A program made the translations under genes and the position numbers. Below the pieces are notes generated by a model. It was not told the DNA's origin and did not search any database. It saw nothing but the letters and a program-made list of their open reading frames with translations. A stretch of DNA of 46,532 nt from Defluviitaleaceae bacterium (GTDB lineage Bacteria > Bacillota > Clostridia > Lachnospirales > WQUN01), in contig WQRQ01000008.1 of the NCBI GenBank assembly GCA_009786685.1, positions 1 to 46,532 on the forward strand. Reading direction: 5' to 3'. Position 1 is the stretch's first letter; each line of letters opens with the position of its first letter. Shown piece after piece: positions 27,474-37,063 of the stretch.

Positions 27474-28499
27474 ATGCCCGTTACCGCGGCGTCAACTATT
27501 AACGACCTAACAGGGCGCGAGAAAGCAGCAATATTGCTGATTACACTAGGCCCGGAAAAGTCGGCACAAATCTTTAAGCACCTGAAAGAATCGGAGATAG
27601 AATCCTTAACTCTGGAAATTGCCAATACCCAAACCGTTCTCCCGGAAATCAAAGACGGTGTGCTTGAAGAATTCTATTCCATATGTGTAGCGCAGCAGTA
27701 CATCACAGAGGGCGGTATATCCTACGCCAAAAATATTCTCGAAAAGGCACTTGGCGAAAACAAGGCCTTCGAAATCCTATCAAAGCTTACCGTTTCGTTA
27801 CAGGTGCGGCCCTTCGACTTTATCCGAAAGACGGACGCGGCGCAGATTACAAACTTCTTGCAAAACGAGCATCCGCAGACGATTGCTCTTATTTTGTCAT
27901 ACCTGCGGCCTAAGCAAGCCGCCGACGTTATCGGCAGCCTTCCGCCGGACAAACAGGCCGAGGTTGCACGCCGCATAGCCCTCATGGAAGGCACATCACC
28001 CGAGGTTATAAAAGAAGTAGAAAAAGTATTCGAAAAAAAGCTAAGCGCGCTGATGACAGAAGACTACACACAAGCAGGCGGCGTAGACGCCATCGTAGAA
28101 ATCCTAAACGCCGTAGACCGCACAACAGAAAAGCACATCATCGAAACCTTGGAAGTGGAAGACATCGAACTCGCAGAAGAAATCCGTCGCCGCATGTTCG
28201 TATTCGAAGACATCCTTATGTTGTCAAACCGCGATATCCAGCAGGTATTAAAAGAAGTAGACCAAAAAGAACTGGGCATAGCCCTAAAGGGCTGCTCGGA
28301 AGAACTAAAATCGCACATCTTCTCAAACCTTTCAAAGCGTCTGGCGTCGATGATACAGGAGGACATGGACTACATGGGTCCTATCCGCCGCTCCGACATG
28401 GAAGAATCGCAACAAAAAATCGTAAACATTGTGCGTAGATTACAAGAATCCGGTGAAATCATAGTAGCCCGTGGCGGAGGAGATGACGTTGTCCTCTAG
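27474..28499 (+). CDS. fliG: Flagellar motor switch protein FliG
   Basis: LTGREKAAILLITLGPEKSAQIFKHL; EHPQTIALILSYL; C-terminal FliG domain. Confidence 0.96.
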   Translation: MPVTAASTINDLTGREKAAILLITLGPEKSAQIFKHLKESEIESLTLEIANTQTVLPEIKDGVLEEFYSICVAQQYITEGGISYAKNILEKALGENKAFEILSKLTVSLQVRPFDFIRKTDAAQITNFLQNEHPQTIALILSYLRPKQAADVIGSLPPDKQAEVARRIALMEGTSPEVIKEVEKVFEKKLSALMTEDYTQAGGVDAIVEILNAVDRTTEKHIIETLEVEDIELAEEIRRRMFVFEDILMLSNRDIQQVLKEVDQKELGIALKGCSEELKSHIFSNLSKRLASMIQEDMDYMGPIRRSDMEESQQKIVNIVRRLQESGEIIVARGGGDDVVL

Positions 28500-29250
28500 G
28501 ATTTTAAAAGCTCAAACGGTGTTTGTAGATACCGAAAACAAATTTGTAATAGAAACCGACGCCGCCGAGGTAGAAAGCGCAGGCGACGAGCCATTCGACC
28601 CCGACAAAAAGGAGCGCGAGGCGCATAAATCTGCAAAAAGCATAGTAAAAAACGCAGAGCAAAAGGCCGAAGAAATAATAAGCATCGCCCGCCACGAAGC
28701 AATGAACGTACAAGCAGAAATCCGCAGAAGCGCGGATATCGAGGCGACGCAAGTAATTTCGGAAGCTCGCGACCAGGGCTACAAGGAAGGCATGTCCGCC
28801 GCAATAGAAGAAGGCGAAGCAATAAAAGCCGAAGCCCAACAAATCCTCGACGACGCAATAGCCGAGCGCAAATCCATGCAAGAAAGCCTAGAGCCGGAAA
28901 TCGTAGACCTCGTAATCGCCATCACAGAAAAACTGCTCGGTAACATAAAAGAATTAAACCCGTCCGCCATAGTAAACCTCATAAAACAAGGCTTTGCAGA
29001 GTCGGTAATTTCCGGAGAAATAAAAGTAAACGTATCCGCCGATGACTACGAATACGTAACAAAAAACAAGGACGAACTGCTGGCACATACCGACGGCTCC
29101 GTAAACCTGCTGGTTATAAAGGATTTAAGCCTTTCGCCCATGGACTGTGTGATAGAAACGCCATTCGGTGATATAGATTGCAGCCTTGGCCAGCAATATG
29201 AATCACTTCGTGCAAACCTAGCCTTAATATTAAATAACACTAAGGGTTAA
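28471..29250 (+). CDS. fliH: Flagellar assembly protein FliH (start may be ATG 28483 or TTG 28489)
   Basis: Position between fliG and fliI; coiled-coil then LVIAITEKLLGNIKELNPSAIVNLIKQG. Confidence 0.88.
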   Translation: MAEEMTLSSRILKAQTVFVDTENKFVIETDAAEVESAGDEPFDPDKKEREAHKSAKSIVKNAEQKAEEIISIARHEAMNVQAEIRRSADIEATQVISEARDQGYKEGMSAAIEEGEAIKAEAQQILDDAIAERKSMQESLEPEIVDLVIAITEKLLGNIKELNPSAIVNLIKQGFAESVISGEIKVNVSADDYEYVTKNKDELLAHTDGSVNLLVIKDLSLSPMDCVIETPFGDIDCSLGQQYESLRANLALILNNTKG

Positions 29251-29260
29251 CACGTTATAA

Positions 29261-30610
29261 ATGGCCGAAGGCCAGTCAAAAAGCCGGTCAAAAACGGGGG
29301 CAAGAGTGAGTATTTTAGATAAATACAAGGCAGTGCTTGATAAAAACTACATCCGCAAGCTTGGTAAGGTCTCACAGGTTGTAGGCCTTACAATAGAATC
29401 CATCGGTCCCGATGTAAATATCGGCCAAACATGTCTTATCCGTGCAGGCAAGTACGGCGACGCGGTGCTTGCCGAAGTCGTTGGCTTCAAAAATAACAAT
29501 ATTTTACTTATGCCCTTGGGCAATATGCAAGGCGTTGGCCCGGGTAATTTGGTGGAAGCACAGGAAAGACCCATTACCGTAGATGTTTCCGACTCCCTGC
29601 TCGGGCGTGTGCTTGATGGCTTGGGGCGTCCGATGGATAACCTGCCGCCGATAGACGACGGCGAGGCCTACAATGTAACAAATCCCGCACCCGACCCGCT
29701 AAGCCGCAACAGGATAGAAGACCCGCTAATGCTCGGCGTAAAAGCCATAGACGGCCTGCTAACTATAGGAAAAGGCCAGCGTGTAGGAATATTTGCGGGC
29801 AGTGGCGTAGGAAAAAGTACCCTCATGGGCATGATTGCACGCAATACAAAAGCCGACATTAACGTAATCGCCCTCGTAGGTGAACGCGGTCGCGAAGTCC
29901 GAGAGTTTATGGAAAAAGACCTTGGAGAAGAAGGACTAAAGCGTTCTGTTTTGGTAATTGCGACATCCGATACACCCGCGCTTGTTCGTTTGAAGGCGGC
30001 GGAGGTGGCTACCAGCGTTGCGGAGTATTTTCGGGAGCAGGGCAAGGATGTAATGCTTCTTATGGACTCGCTTACGCGCTATGCTATGGCGCAACGCGAG
30101 GTTGGGCTTGCGATAGGCGAGCCGCCTGTTTCTCGGGGGTACACGCCCTCGGTTTTCTCGATGATACCGCGCTTGCTCGAAAGGGCAGGCAATTCTGATA
30201 AAGGCTCTATTACGGGGCTGTATACCGTTCTTGTAGACGGCGACGACATCACCGAGCCTGTCACCGACACCGCCCGAAGCGTACTCGACGGGCATATCAT
30301 GCTTTCTCGCAAAATCGCTAACCGCAACCACTACCCGTCCATAGACATACTCGCCAGCGTATCCCGCTGTATGAGCGACATAGTGGACGGCGAGCATAAA
30401 AAAGCCGCCAATGAGCTAAAAAAATCCATGGCGGTGTACGCAAACTCCGAGGACTTAATAAACATCGGCGCGTATGTAAAAGGCTCCAGCCAAGAAATCG
30501 ACGACGCAATCTCCAAGCACAGTGCCATAAACGAGTTTCTTACACAGGGTACGGACGAAAAAATTTCAATTGAAGATTCCATAACAATGCTCAAGGAGAT
30601 AGTAAGCTAA
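29261..30610 (+). CDS. fliI: Flagellar export ATPase FliI
   Basis: GIFAGSGVGKSTLMGMIARNTKADINVIALVGERGREVREF. Confidence 0.97.
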   Translation: MAEGQSKSRSKTGARVSILDKYKAVLDKNYIRKLGKVSQVVGLTIESIGPDVNIGQTCLIRAGKYGDAVLAEVVGFKNNNILLMPLGNMQGVGPGNLVEAQERPITVDVSDSLLGRVLDGLGRPMDNLPPIDDGEAYNVTNPAPDPLSRNRIEDPLMLGVKAIDGLLTIGKGQRVGIFAGSGVGKSTLMGMIARNTKADINVIALVGERGREVREFMEKDLGEEGLKRSVLVIATSDTPALVRLKAAEVATSVAEYFREQGKDVMLLMDSLTRYAMAQREVGLAIGEPPVSRGYTPSVFSMIPRLLERAGNSDKGSITGLYTVLVDGDDITEPVTDTARSVLDGHIMLSRKIANRNHYPSIDILASVSRCMSDIVDGEHKKAANELKKSMAVYANSEDLINIGAYVKGSSQEIDDAISKHSAINEFLTQGTDEKISIEDSITMLKEIVS

Positions 30611-30611
30611 C

Positions 30612-31091
30612 ATGCCGAAATTTAATTTTCGTTTGCAGCAGTACCTCGTCGTAAAGGAGCAAATAGAAGACCAAAAGGAACTGGAATACGCAAAAGCCCT
30701 GCAAATGCTGGAGGAAGAAAAGCAAAAGCTCGCAGACCTAATCCGGCGCAGGGAGGAAGCGGTAGAAAGTTTGCGCCGTGCCGTATCAAAGTCTATTTCT
30801 CCGTTCGAAATACGCCGATATAATAATAATATAGAGCGTTTAAAGCACCAGATAACCGTTCAAAGGGAGCGCGTAAAGGCCGCAGAAGAATACGTAGAGC
30901 AAAAACGCCAAGAGCTTGTGCAAGCCATGAAAGAGCGCAAAGCCCTGGAAATAGTAAAAGAAAACCAGCGCGAGGAATTTTTAAAAGAAGAGCAGCTTGC
31001 AGAGCAAAAACAGGTAGACGAACTTGTGAGTTTTAAATATGCGGATAAGATTGAGCAGCACACGAAAAACGGCCGAAGGCCAGACAAATAG
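30612..31091 (+). CDS. fliJ: Flagellar export chaperone FliJ
   Basis: 159 aa coiled-coil protein immediately after fliI. Confidence 0.85.
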   Translation: MPKFNFRLQQYLVVKEQIEDQKELEYAKALQMLEEEKQKLADLIRRREEAVESLRRAVSKSISPFEIRRYNNNIERLKHQITVQRERVKAAEEYVEQKRQELVQAMKERKALEIVKENQREEFLKEEQLAEQKQVDELVSFKYADKIEQHTKNGRRPDK

Positions 31092-31103
31092 GGGAGTAGA
31101 AAA

Positions 31104-32135
31104 ATGCCACCGGACCCATTAGACAACAATGCAGCCGCATCGCCAACCAAAGGTAAAAAGGGTGGCGACAACGGCGAAAAAAAAGGCAAGGGCGGTAAAA
31201 TTGTTCTTATAGTAGTATTGCTGCTTATCATCATGGGTATTGCGGTGATAGCACTTGATATCGGAGGCGTACGTAGCGAGACTATTATGCCTTATTTGCG
31301 TAACGCGCCGCTTATTGGCTCATTTTTCCCGGAAGAAGAGGAATACGAGATGGACGCATTGTACGAAATGACAGAAGAAGAAATGCGCCAAGAAATCATA
31401 AATTTACGCAATCAAGTAGCCAGCTTGGAAAACCAACGCAGTGAATTAAATATCCAGCTACACAACGCCCAAACGCGCATAGCCCACCTCGAGGAATTCG
31501 AGATGCGCTGGAATGAGTACCGCATAGCCAGTGCGCGTTTTACGCAAATGCTTGCGCATAACGACCCGATTAATTTTGTGGAGTTTTTCTATGATATCGT
31601 GGAGCATGACCTTGTACCTGCAGATATTCTTGCTGCAATTTTTGGCGAGGCGATGGCTATAAATGCTTATGACGCAGAGTTCAGAAGCCTATTGGCCACA
31701 TACAACAACATGGAAGAAGACCGCGCAGCAGAAGACCTTGAGCGGTTGCTTATGATAAACACCCCGCTGGCCGTTAGGCTGGTGAGGGCAATGGGGGCTT
31801 CGCGCAGGGCGGTAATATTTGACTCTATGGAGGCCACTGTTTCTACCACGTTTACTAATTTGATATCCGTCGAGCCGCCTACATTTGCGCCGCTTGTGCC
31901 GCCGCCGTTTTTACCTGAGATATTCCCGCCGACACCGCCGCCGTTTGTGCCGATTGACGATTTGGACGACGAAGAATACGAAGAAGATGAAGAAAACGGC
32001 GAAGAAGAGTATGAGGAATACGAAGAAGAGGACGAAGAAGAGCCTGCCGCACCGCCCGCAGACGAAGAAACAGATGCAGGCGAAGCAGAGCCAATCATAG
32101 ACGCCGACGAAGGCTTCGCAGTAGAAGACGAATAA
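31104..32135 (+). CDS. MotE-like (MgtE_N/FliG-M-like) membrane protein with proline-rich and acidic tail
   Basis: Gene position between fliJ and fliK; single TM, coiled coil, helical domain NMEEDRAAEDLERLLMINTPLAVRLVRAMGASRRAVIFDSM, acidic C-terminus. Confidence 0.75.
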   Translation: MPPDPLDNNAAASPTKGKKGGDNGEKKGKGGKIVLIVVLLLIIMGIAVIALDIGGVRSETIMPYLRNAPLIGSFFPEEEEYEMDALYEMTEEEMRQEIINLRNQVASLENQRSELNIQLHNAQTRIAHLEEFEMRWNEYRIASARFTQMLAHNDPINFVEFFYDIVEHDLVPADILAAIFGEAMAINAYDAEFRSLLATYNNMEEDRAAEDLERLLMINTPLAVRLVRAMGASRRAVIFDSMEATVSTTFTNLISVEPPTFAPLVPPPFLPEIFPPTPPPFVPIDDLDDEEYEEDEENGEEEYEEYEEEDEEEPAAPPADEETDAGEAEPIIDADEGFAVEDE

Positions 32136-32214
32136 ACGATATAACCGCCTATGGCGTTATATACAGCAAAGTCGCGCAAACGCGACCCCCATTAAAATGG
32201 AAAGGAGGAAAAAT

Positions 32215-33495
32215 ATGAAAATTATCGACATGGTAAACGGAAAGTTTTCCGGAGTATCAGCACCGCCACCGCAGAAGGCGGCAAACACAGCATTTGACAC
32301 ATTTTTGGCAGAAGCGGGAAGAAATTTAGGCCAAATGGATGAAGGTTTAAACCAAGGCCGTACCCGTGACGACGCCCCACGCAGCCGCAGAAACGAAGAC
32401 TCCCGACGCGAAGGCCAACACATGCGCCGCCGAGAAGCCCCGCAGCCTACCGAGGACGCAACCGCCACAGCAGGCACAGCCGTAGTGCAGGAGCAGCAAA
32501 ATGCAACGGAGCCTACCGATTCTTATGATGCAGCGGTAGACGAGGCCGAGGTAACAGAAAAAGTGGCCGAAGTAATGCAAGTCCCTGTAGAAGAAGTAAT
32601 GGAGTGGCTGGACGAGGCAGACCTTCGACCAAATGGCCTAAATGAGCCGCAGGCAGTAGCAAAAATGCTGCAATACGCGCTGGACGCCGAGAGTGCTGCG
32701 GAGCTGCTTACCGACGAAAAATTCCCGTCAGCCTACAAAGCCGTTAACGAGGCGATGGCCGCGATAGTGGCAGAAGCCAAGACAAAAGCGGGAGCAAAGC
32801 TAACCGAAGAAACGGTTAACAAGCTTGCGGAAGTAGTAGAAGACGCCGAAGTAACAACCGAGGATGGCGAAGTTGTAGTAACCACATCTTTAAGACGCGA
32901 GGCCAACGACAATCAACAGGCCGCAACATCGGAAGAATCCGTAACCGACGCAGAAGTTAAAGATGTAAATGTCTTCACCGAAGAAGAGGCCATGGTAAAC
33001 GAAACGCAAATTCAAGGCCCGGCAATGAATATCGAAGCCGCAGCCACCCGCGCAGAAACAGTGGCACGCGCCGCAGCACCGCCGCCGGTTAACACATCAA
33101 ACGTAATCGAGCAGATTATGAATCAGGTAAAGGTGCAAACATCGGGCGGGCAGTTTACGGAAATGCGGCTTACGCTCCGACCGGAATCCCTTGGCGACAT
33201 CATTCTTCGCGTTGTCACGCAAAACGGAATCGTCATGGCGCAATTCGAAGCAGAAAACCAGCGCGTAAAAGAAGCACTGGAAGCAAACATGAATCAACTC
33301 CGCAACGCCTTGGAAGAAGCGGGAATAAAATTCTCGGAGCTATCGGTATCGGTAGGGCAGGATGAAAACGAACGCATGAATCAGTTTAACAAAGCCCGCC
33401 AAGAAAGCCGCCACCGCGCAGATTCCATCGAGGACGCTGCCGACGACCAACCGGAAGTTTCTCTCCACAACGGCGTGATAGACGTCACGGCGTAA
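32215..33495 (+). CDS. fliK: Flagellar hook-length control protein FliK
   Basis: C-terminal EMRLTLRPESLGDIILRVVTQNGIVMAQFEAENQRVKEALEANMNQLRNALEEAGIKFSELSVSV. Confidence 0.9.
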   Translation: MKIIDMVNGKFSGVSAPPPQKAANTAFDTFLAEAGRNLGQMDEGLNQGRTRDDAPRSRRNEDSRREGQHMRRREAPQPTEDATATAGTAVVQEQQNATEPTDSYDAAVDEAEVTEKVAEVMQVPVEEVMEWLDEADLRPNGLNEPQAVAKMLQYALDAESAAELLTDEKFPSAYKAVNEAMAAIVAEAKTKAGAKLTEETVNKLAEVVEDAEVTTEDGEVVVTTSLRREANDNQQAATSEESVTDAEVKDVNVFTEEEAMVNETQIQGPAMNIEAAATRAETVARAAAPPPVNTSNVIEQIMNQVKVQTSGGQFTEMRLTLRPESLGDIILRVVTQNGIVMAQFEAENQRVKEALEANMNQLRNALEEAGIKFSELSVSVGQDENERMNQFNKARQESRHRADSIEDAADDQPEVSLHNGVIDVTA

Positions 33496-33522
33496 TATCC
33501 CTAACGAAAGGAGAAATGTTTT

Positions 33523-34524
33523 ATGGCAAACAATTTTTTCGGAATCAACACCATCCCGGAAAATCAGGCAAACTGGGCAACCACAACACGGGAACCCAAC
33601 CAAGACCTCGACCGCCAAGCCTTCCTAAACCTGCTAATCACACAGCTACGCCACCAGGACCCGCTAAACCCCATGGACGACCGCGACTTTATAGCACAAA
33701 TGGCACAGTTTTCCGCGCTGGAGCAAATGGTTAACCTTAACGCCACATTCGAGCGCACGCAGGCCTTTGGCATGATTGGCAAGGTTGTAGACGCTGTTTT
33801 CACATGCCCGACATCCAATGAGCGCGTGGAAATCGAAGGCGGACTTATTACTTCTGTAATACGCAACGGGCAAAGCGTTCTGCTTGCTGTACAAAATGGC
33901 GACAGTATCGTAGACGTACCCTTTGACGCCGTTACCGAGGTATCCGAGGACTTCTTCCTGTCTCACCAATTGCACGCGATTTTCAGCCAGGTACAAGGGC
34001 AACGCGCCTCAGAGCTTATCGGCAAATATGTACAAGGCTTTGCATTGATTGGCGATGATATGGAGTTTGTAGAGGGCAGGGTGGACTTTGTAAACATGCA
34101 GGGCGATGTGGCTATCTTAGTCATAGGCAATCGGCAGCTTGTATTCCCACGGGACGTGTTCTCGGCCGCTACAGAAAAACGCATTCTCGGCTCATCGCAT
34201 TTTACGCATGGTGACGAGGTAGTTGGTGTAGACGTGGTACGACGCAATAATAACCACTTCCTGTACCTGATGTTTGACAACAACAGCCGTATAAACATCC
34301 AAAACATCAGCCATGTATCCGACGCACTTACCTATGTTGGTAATGTCATCAACACCACCAGTGTATCGGGCGTAGTAGAATCCATCACAATGCGTATGGG
34401 CGCACCCTTCTTAAATGTACGTGTAGAAGGCAGAGACGACCTCGTACAAGTTGACTTCCTGGGCTACCTGGCAGAGCGCACGGGACAAGAAGTAGAGTCG
34501 GTGGACGGTGATGATGATGATTAA
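33523..34524 (+). CDS. flgD: Flagellar hook capping protein FlgD, C-terminally extended
   Basis: DRQAFLNLLITQLRHQDPLNPMDDRDFIAQMAQFSALEQMVNLN. Confidence 0.92.
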   Translation: MANNFFGINTIPENQANWATTTREPNQDLDRQAFLNLLITQLRHQDPLNPMDDRDFIAQMAQFSALEQMVNLNATFERTQAFGMIGKVVDAVFTCPTSNERVEIEGGLITSVIRNGQSVLLAVQNGDSIVDVPFDAVTEVSEDFFLSHQLHAIFSQVQGQRASELIGKYVQGFALIGDDMEFVEGRVDFVNMQGDVAILVIGNRQLVFPRDVFSAATEKRILGSSHFTHGDEVVGVDVVRRNNNHFLYLMFDNNSRINIQNISHVSDALTYVGNVINTTSVSGVVESITMRMGAPFLNVRVEGRDDLVQVDFLGYLAERTGQEVESVDGDDDD

Positions 34525-34867
34525 CAACATGCATCTCGCAAAAGTGGCAGGCTTACAGCAGCTTGAGACCCACCGTAAGCCGGAAGCCATAAAGCCTCAG
34601 CCTTCCGTAAGCTTCCGCGATATATTATTTTCCAAGCACGCGGCACTTCGTTTGGATGATAGAAATATCAACCTCACGGGCGAGCAAATGGAACGTATCA
34701 CGGACGGCATTGGCAAGGCAGAGCAAAAAGGTATACGCGATTCACTTGTACTGGTAGACGACGTAGCCCTCGTGGTTAACGTAAAAAGCCGTACCGTGAT
34801 AACCGCAGTAAACCAAGTAACAAACGAAGGCATTTTTAACAATATCGACGGTGCTGTAATCGTGTAA
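34508..34867 (+). CDS. Flagellar operon protein (TIGR02530-like)
   Basis: 119 aa, SFRDILFSKHAALRLDDRNINLTGEQMERITDGIGKAEQKGIRDSLVLVDDVALVVNVKSRTVITAV, between flgD and flgE. Confidence 0.85.
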   Translation: MMMMINNMHLAKVAGLQQLETHRKPEAIKPQPSVSFRDILFSKHAALRLDDRNINLTGEQMERITDGIGKAEQKGIRDSLVLVDDVALVVNVKSRTVITAVNQVTNEGIFNNIDGAVIV

Positions 34868-34961
34868 ATAAGTTGGACCCGATTTTGGGGGACTTAAAAT
34901 CTCCGATTGACAGACGAGATTAAACTATTACAGCTTGACAACCTTTAAGGGGGCTAACCAT

Positions 34962-36692
34962 ATGATGCGTTCAATGTTCTCCGGTGTATCATCATTGAGA
35001 GTACACCAAACAAGAATGGACGTAATTGCGAATAACATCGCTAACGTAAACACAGACGGTTTTAAGGCGTCCCGCGCAACCTTTGCGGACTCTTTTTACC
35101 AAAACCTGCAAGGAGCTTCCGGGCCGGACCCCGCCTTCGGGCGAAGCGGTCGTAACCCGCAACAGGTAGGCTTGGGGCTTAACCTTGCTTCGATAGACAA
35201 TCTTATGCACCAAGGAATAGCTCGTCGTACAGATAATGCACTGGACGTAGCTATCGAAGGCGGCGGATTCTTTATAGTGCGCGACCGTGGCGGTGCAAAC
35301 ATGTTTACACGTGCAGGCCGCATAGAGCGCGACGCACACTGGAACCTGCACATCGGCGGCAACATGCTCATGGGCTGGAGTACCATACCCGACGCAAATA
35401 CACCCGGCGGCCATGCCGTAGACCGCGGCTTGCTTGTGCCGTTGGCAATCACAGGCGATAAACGCCAAATGCCGTCCGAGCCGACCACACTGATTAACAT
35501 TGAGGGTAATCTTCGTACGACGCAGCTTTCTTACAATGCTGCCACGGGAGAGCATTACAGGATGTTCCCCAAAACGATTTACGACAGCCTTGGTAACCCA
35601 TATGTTGTAAATGTACGCATGGTTTACCATCAGCAATTTTCCGAGGCCTCGGATTCTCCGCATTCTTATTGGACAATGGAGTTTCCGACAGTGTATGTAA
35701 ACATGGACCCGGCTACCGGGTCGGTGGACCGTACCGCTACAGGAGATATTGATTTTAGAGAAACACTGCCTACACCTGCCCCTGCCGGCAACTGGGTTCC
35801 GGTTGTCAGGGCATTCTTGGAAGGCGATACCAGAAACCCGTCATTTATATCAATATGCTTGCTCGGCGGAGCCGGAACAATGGCATCCGGCGGACGTGAC
35901 GACTTTGTTAGGAATGCGCAAACATCTATGACGGTGGCATTCGATTCCAATGGTAACTTTGTGGGAATGGGACTTACTACTCAGGCGGCCGTAGCAGGCC
36001 CGCCTGCTGTACCTGCCGGCAGCCCCATAGCCTTCCTTTCTTCGGCGCAGGCAGCACCGGCTTTGGGCATGGGTGCGATAGACCCCACCGCCACCACAGG
36101 GCCTACATGGGTGCGCGGAAATGTGTTCCAAGCTAATATAGTACCCATTGCAGGTGTTGCGCCTGCTGCGACGCTGGGCTATACCGCAGGCAGCACATCC
36201 TACTACCATCCCGGCCCAACAACTACTCCTCCTATAGATACCGTCGTAACACGGGTAGGTCATCTTACCTTCAACTTCCAAGGCCTTGGCCAGCGTGGTA
36301 CAGAAAATACCACAATCCGCGCACTTATGCAGGATGGCGGCGGCCCCGGTAGGCTTGAGGATATTATGATAGGCGCGGACGGCACGATTAGAGGACGCTT
36401 CTCTAACGGTCGCGACCGTGTGCTTGGGCAAATACCGCTTGCTTTCTTTGATAACCCTGCGGGTTTGGAGCGTGCGGGCAACAGCTTGTGGCGTGAGACA
36501 GCAAACTCCGGCCCCTTCGACGGCGTAGGTCTCATCGGCGCAATGATAGGCGGCGCATTGGAAGGCTCAAATGTAGACCTCGCAAACGAGTTTACCGACA
36601 TGATAACGACACAGCGTGGCTTCCAGGCAGCCTCACGTACCATCACCGTATCCGACGAAATGTTGCAGGAACTTGTAAACCTCAGAAGGTAA
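34962..36692 (+). CDS. flgE: Flagellar hook protein FlgE
   Basis: MMRSMFSGVSSLRVHQTRMDVIANNIANVNTDGFKASRATFADSFYQN; C-terminal SNVDLANEFTDMITTQRGFQAASRTITVSDEMLQELVNLRR. Confidence 0.95.
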   Translation: MMRSMFSGVSSLRVHQTRMDVIANNIANVNTDGFKASRATFADSFYQNLQGASGPDPAFGRSGRNPQQVGLGLNLASIDNLMHQGIARRTDNALDVAIEGGGFFIVRDRGGANMFTRAGRIERDAHWNLHIGGNMLMGWSTIPDANTPGGHAVDRGLLVPLAITGDKRQMPSEPTTLINIEGNLRTTQLSYNAATGEHYRMFPKTIYDSLGNPYVVNVRMVYHQQFSEASDSPHSYWTMEFPTVYVNMDPATGSVDRTATGDIDFRETLPTPAPAGNWVPVVRAFLEGDTRNPSFISICLLGGAGTMASGGRDDFVRNAQTSMTVAFDSNGNFVGMGLTTQAAVAGPPAVPAGSPIAFLSSAQAAPALGMGAIDPTATTGPTWVRGNVFQANIVPIAGVAPAATLGYTAGSTSYYHPGPTTTPPIDTVVTRVGHLTFNFQGLGQRGTENTTIRALMQDGGGPGRLEDIMIGADGTIRGRFSNGRDRVLGQIPLAFFDNPAGLERAGNSLWRETANSGPFDGVGLIGAMIGGALEGSNVDLANEFTDMITTQRGFQAASRTITVSDEMLQELVNLRR

Positions 36693-36703
36693 TATTTAAC
36701 AAA

Positions 36704-36748
36704 ACGCGGGTTGGAAGATGTAAAATCTAACCAATCCGCGTATTTTTT
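36704..36748 (+). terminator. Intrinsic terminator after flgE
   Basis: ACGCGGGTTGG / CCAATCCGCGT stem (one G-U) followed by ATTTTTTT. Confidence 0.85.
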
Positions 36749-36791
36749 TATACTTTTTTCTGTATTTTCTATAAAAAAAAACGAAAAAATG

Positions 36792-36820
36792 TTGAATGTA
36801 TTAGTTTCTTATGATATGCT
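36792..36820 (+). promoter_or_regulatory. Promoter of the flbD-motAB-fliL unit
   Basis: TTGAAT - 17 nt - TATGCT downstream of the terminator and before flbD. Confidence 0.65.
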
Positions 36821-36854
36821 TGTCGGGAATTATCTCTGAGGGGGGCTACTTAGC

Positions 36855-37052
36855 GTGATTACGGTTACTAAAATCAACGATAGGGACATAATTGTCAATT
36901 GTGACCTCATAGAATTAATAGAATCCACACCTGATACGACAATCACTACCACTACGGGCAAAAAAATCATTTTGCGCGATAGTGTTGACCAGGTATTGGA
37001 AAAAGTAGTTGCATACAAAGGAAGAATAAATAGGGTAAAGGCTGCTGAATAA
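36855..37052 (+). CDS. flbD: FlbD/SwrD family flagellar protein
   Basis: 65 aa MITVTKINDRDIIVNCDLIELIESTPDTTITTTTGKKIILRDSVDQVLEKVVAYK. Confidence 0.9.
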   Translation: MITVTKINDRDIIVNCDLIELIESTPDTTITTTTGKKIILRDSVDQVLEKVVAYKGRINRVKAAE

Positions 37053-37063
37053 CCAATGAGGGG

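Noticed and set aside
34297-34315. AAACATCCAAAACATC in flgD as another repeat copy
   Set aside because: Only a short partial match, explained by coding of INIQNISH
34868-34961. Possible hairpin AATCTC...GAGATT and TTGACA upstream of flgE
   Set aside because: Short 6-bp stem and no suitable -10 at proper spacing; not enough to call a terminator or promoter
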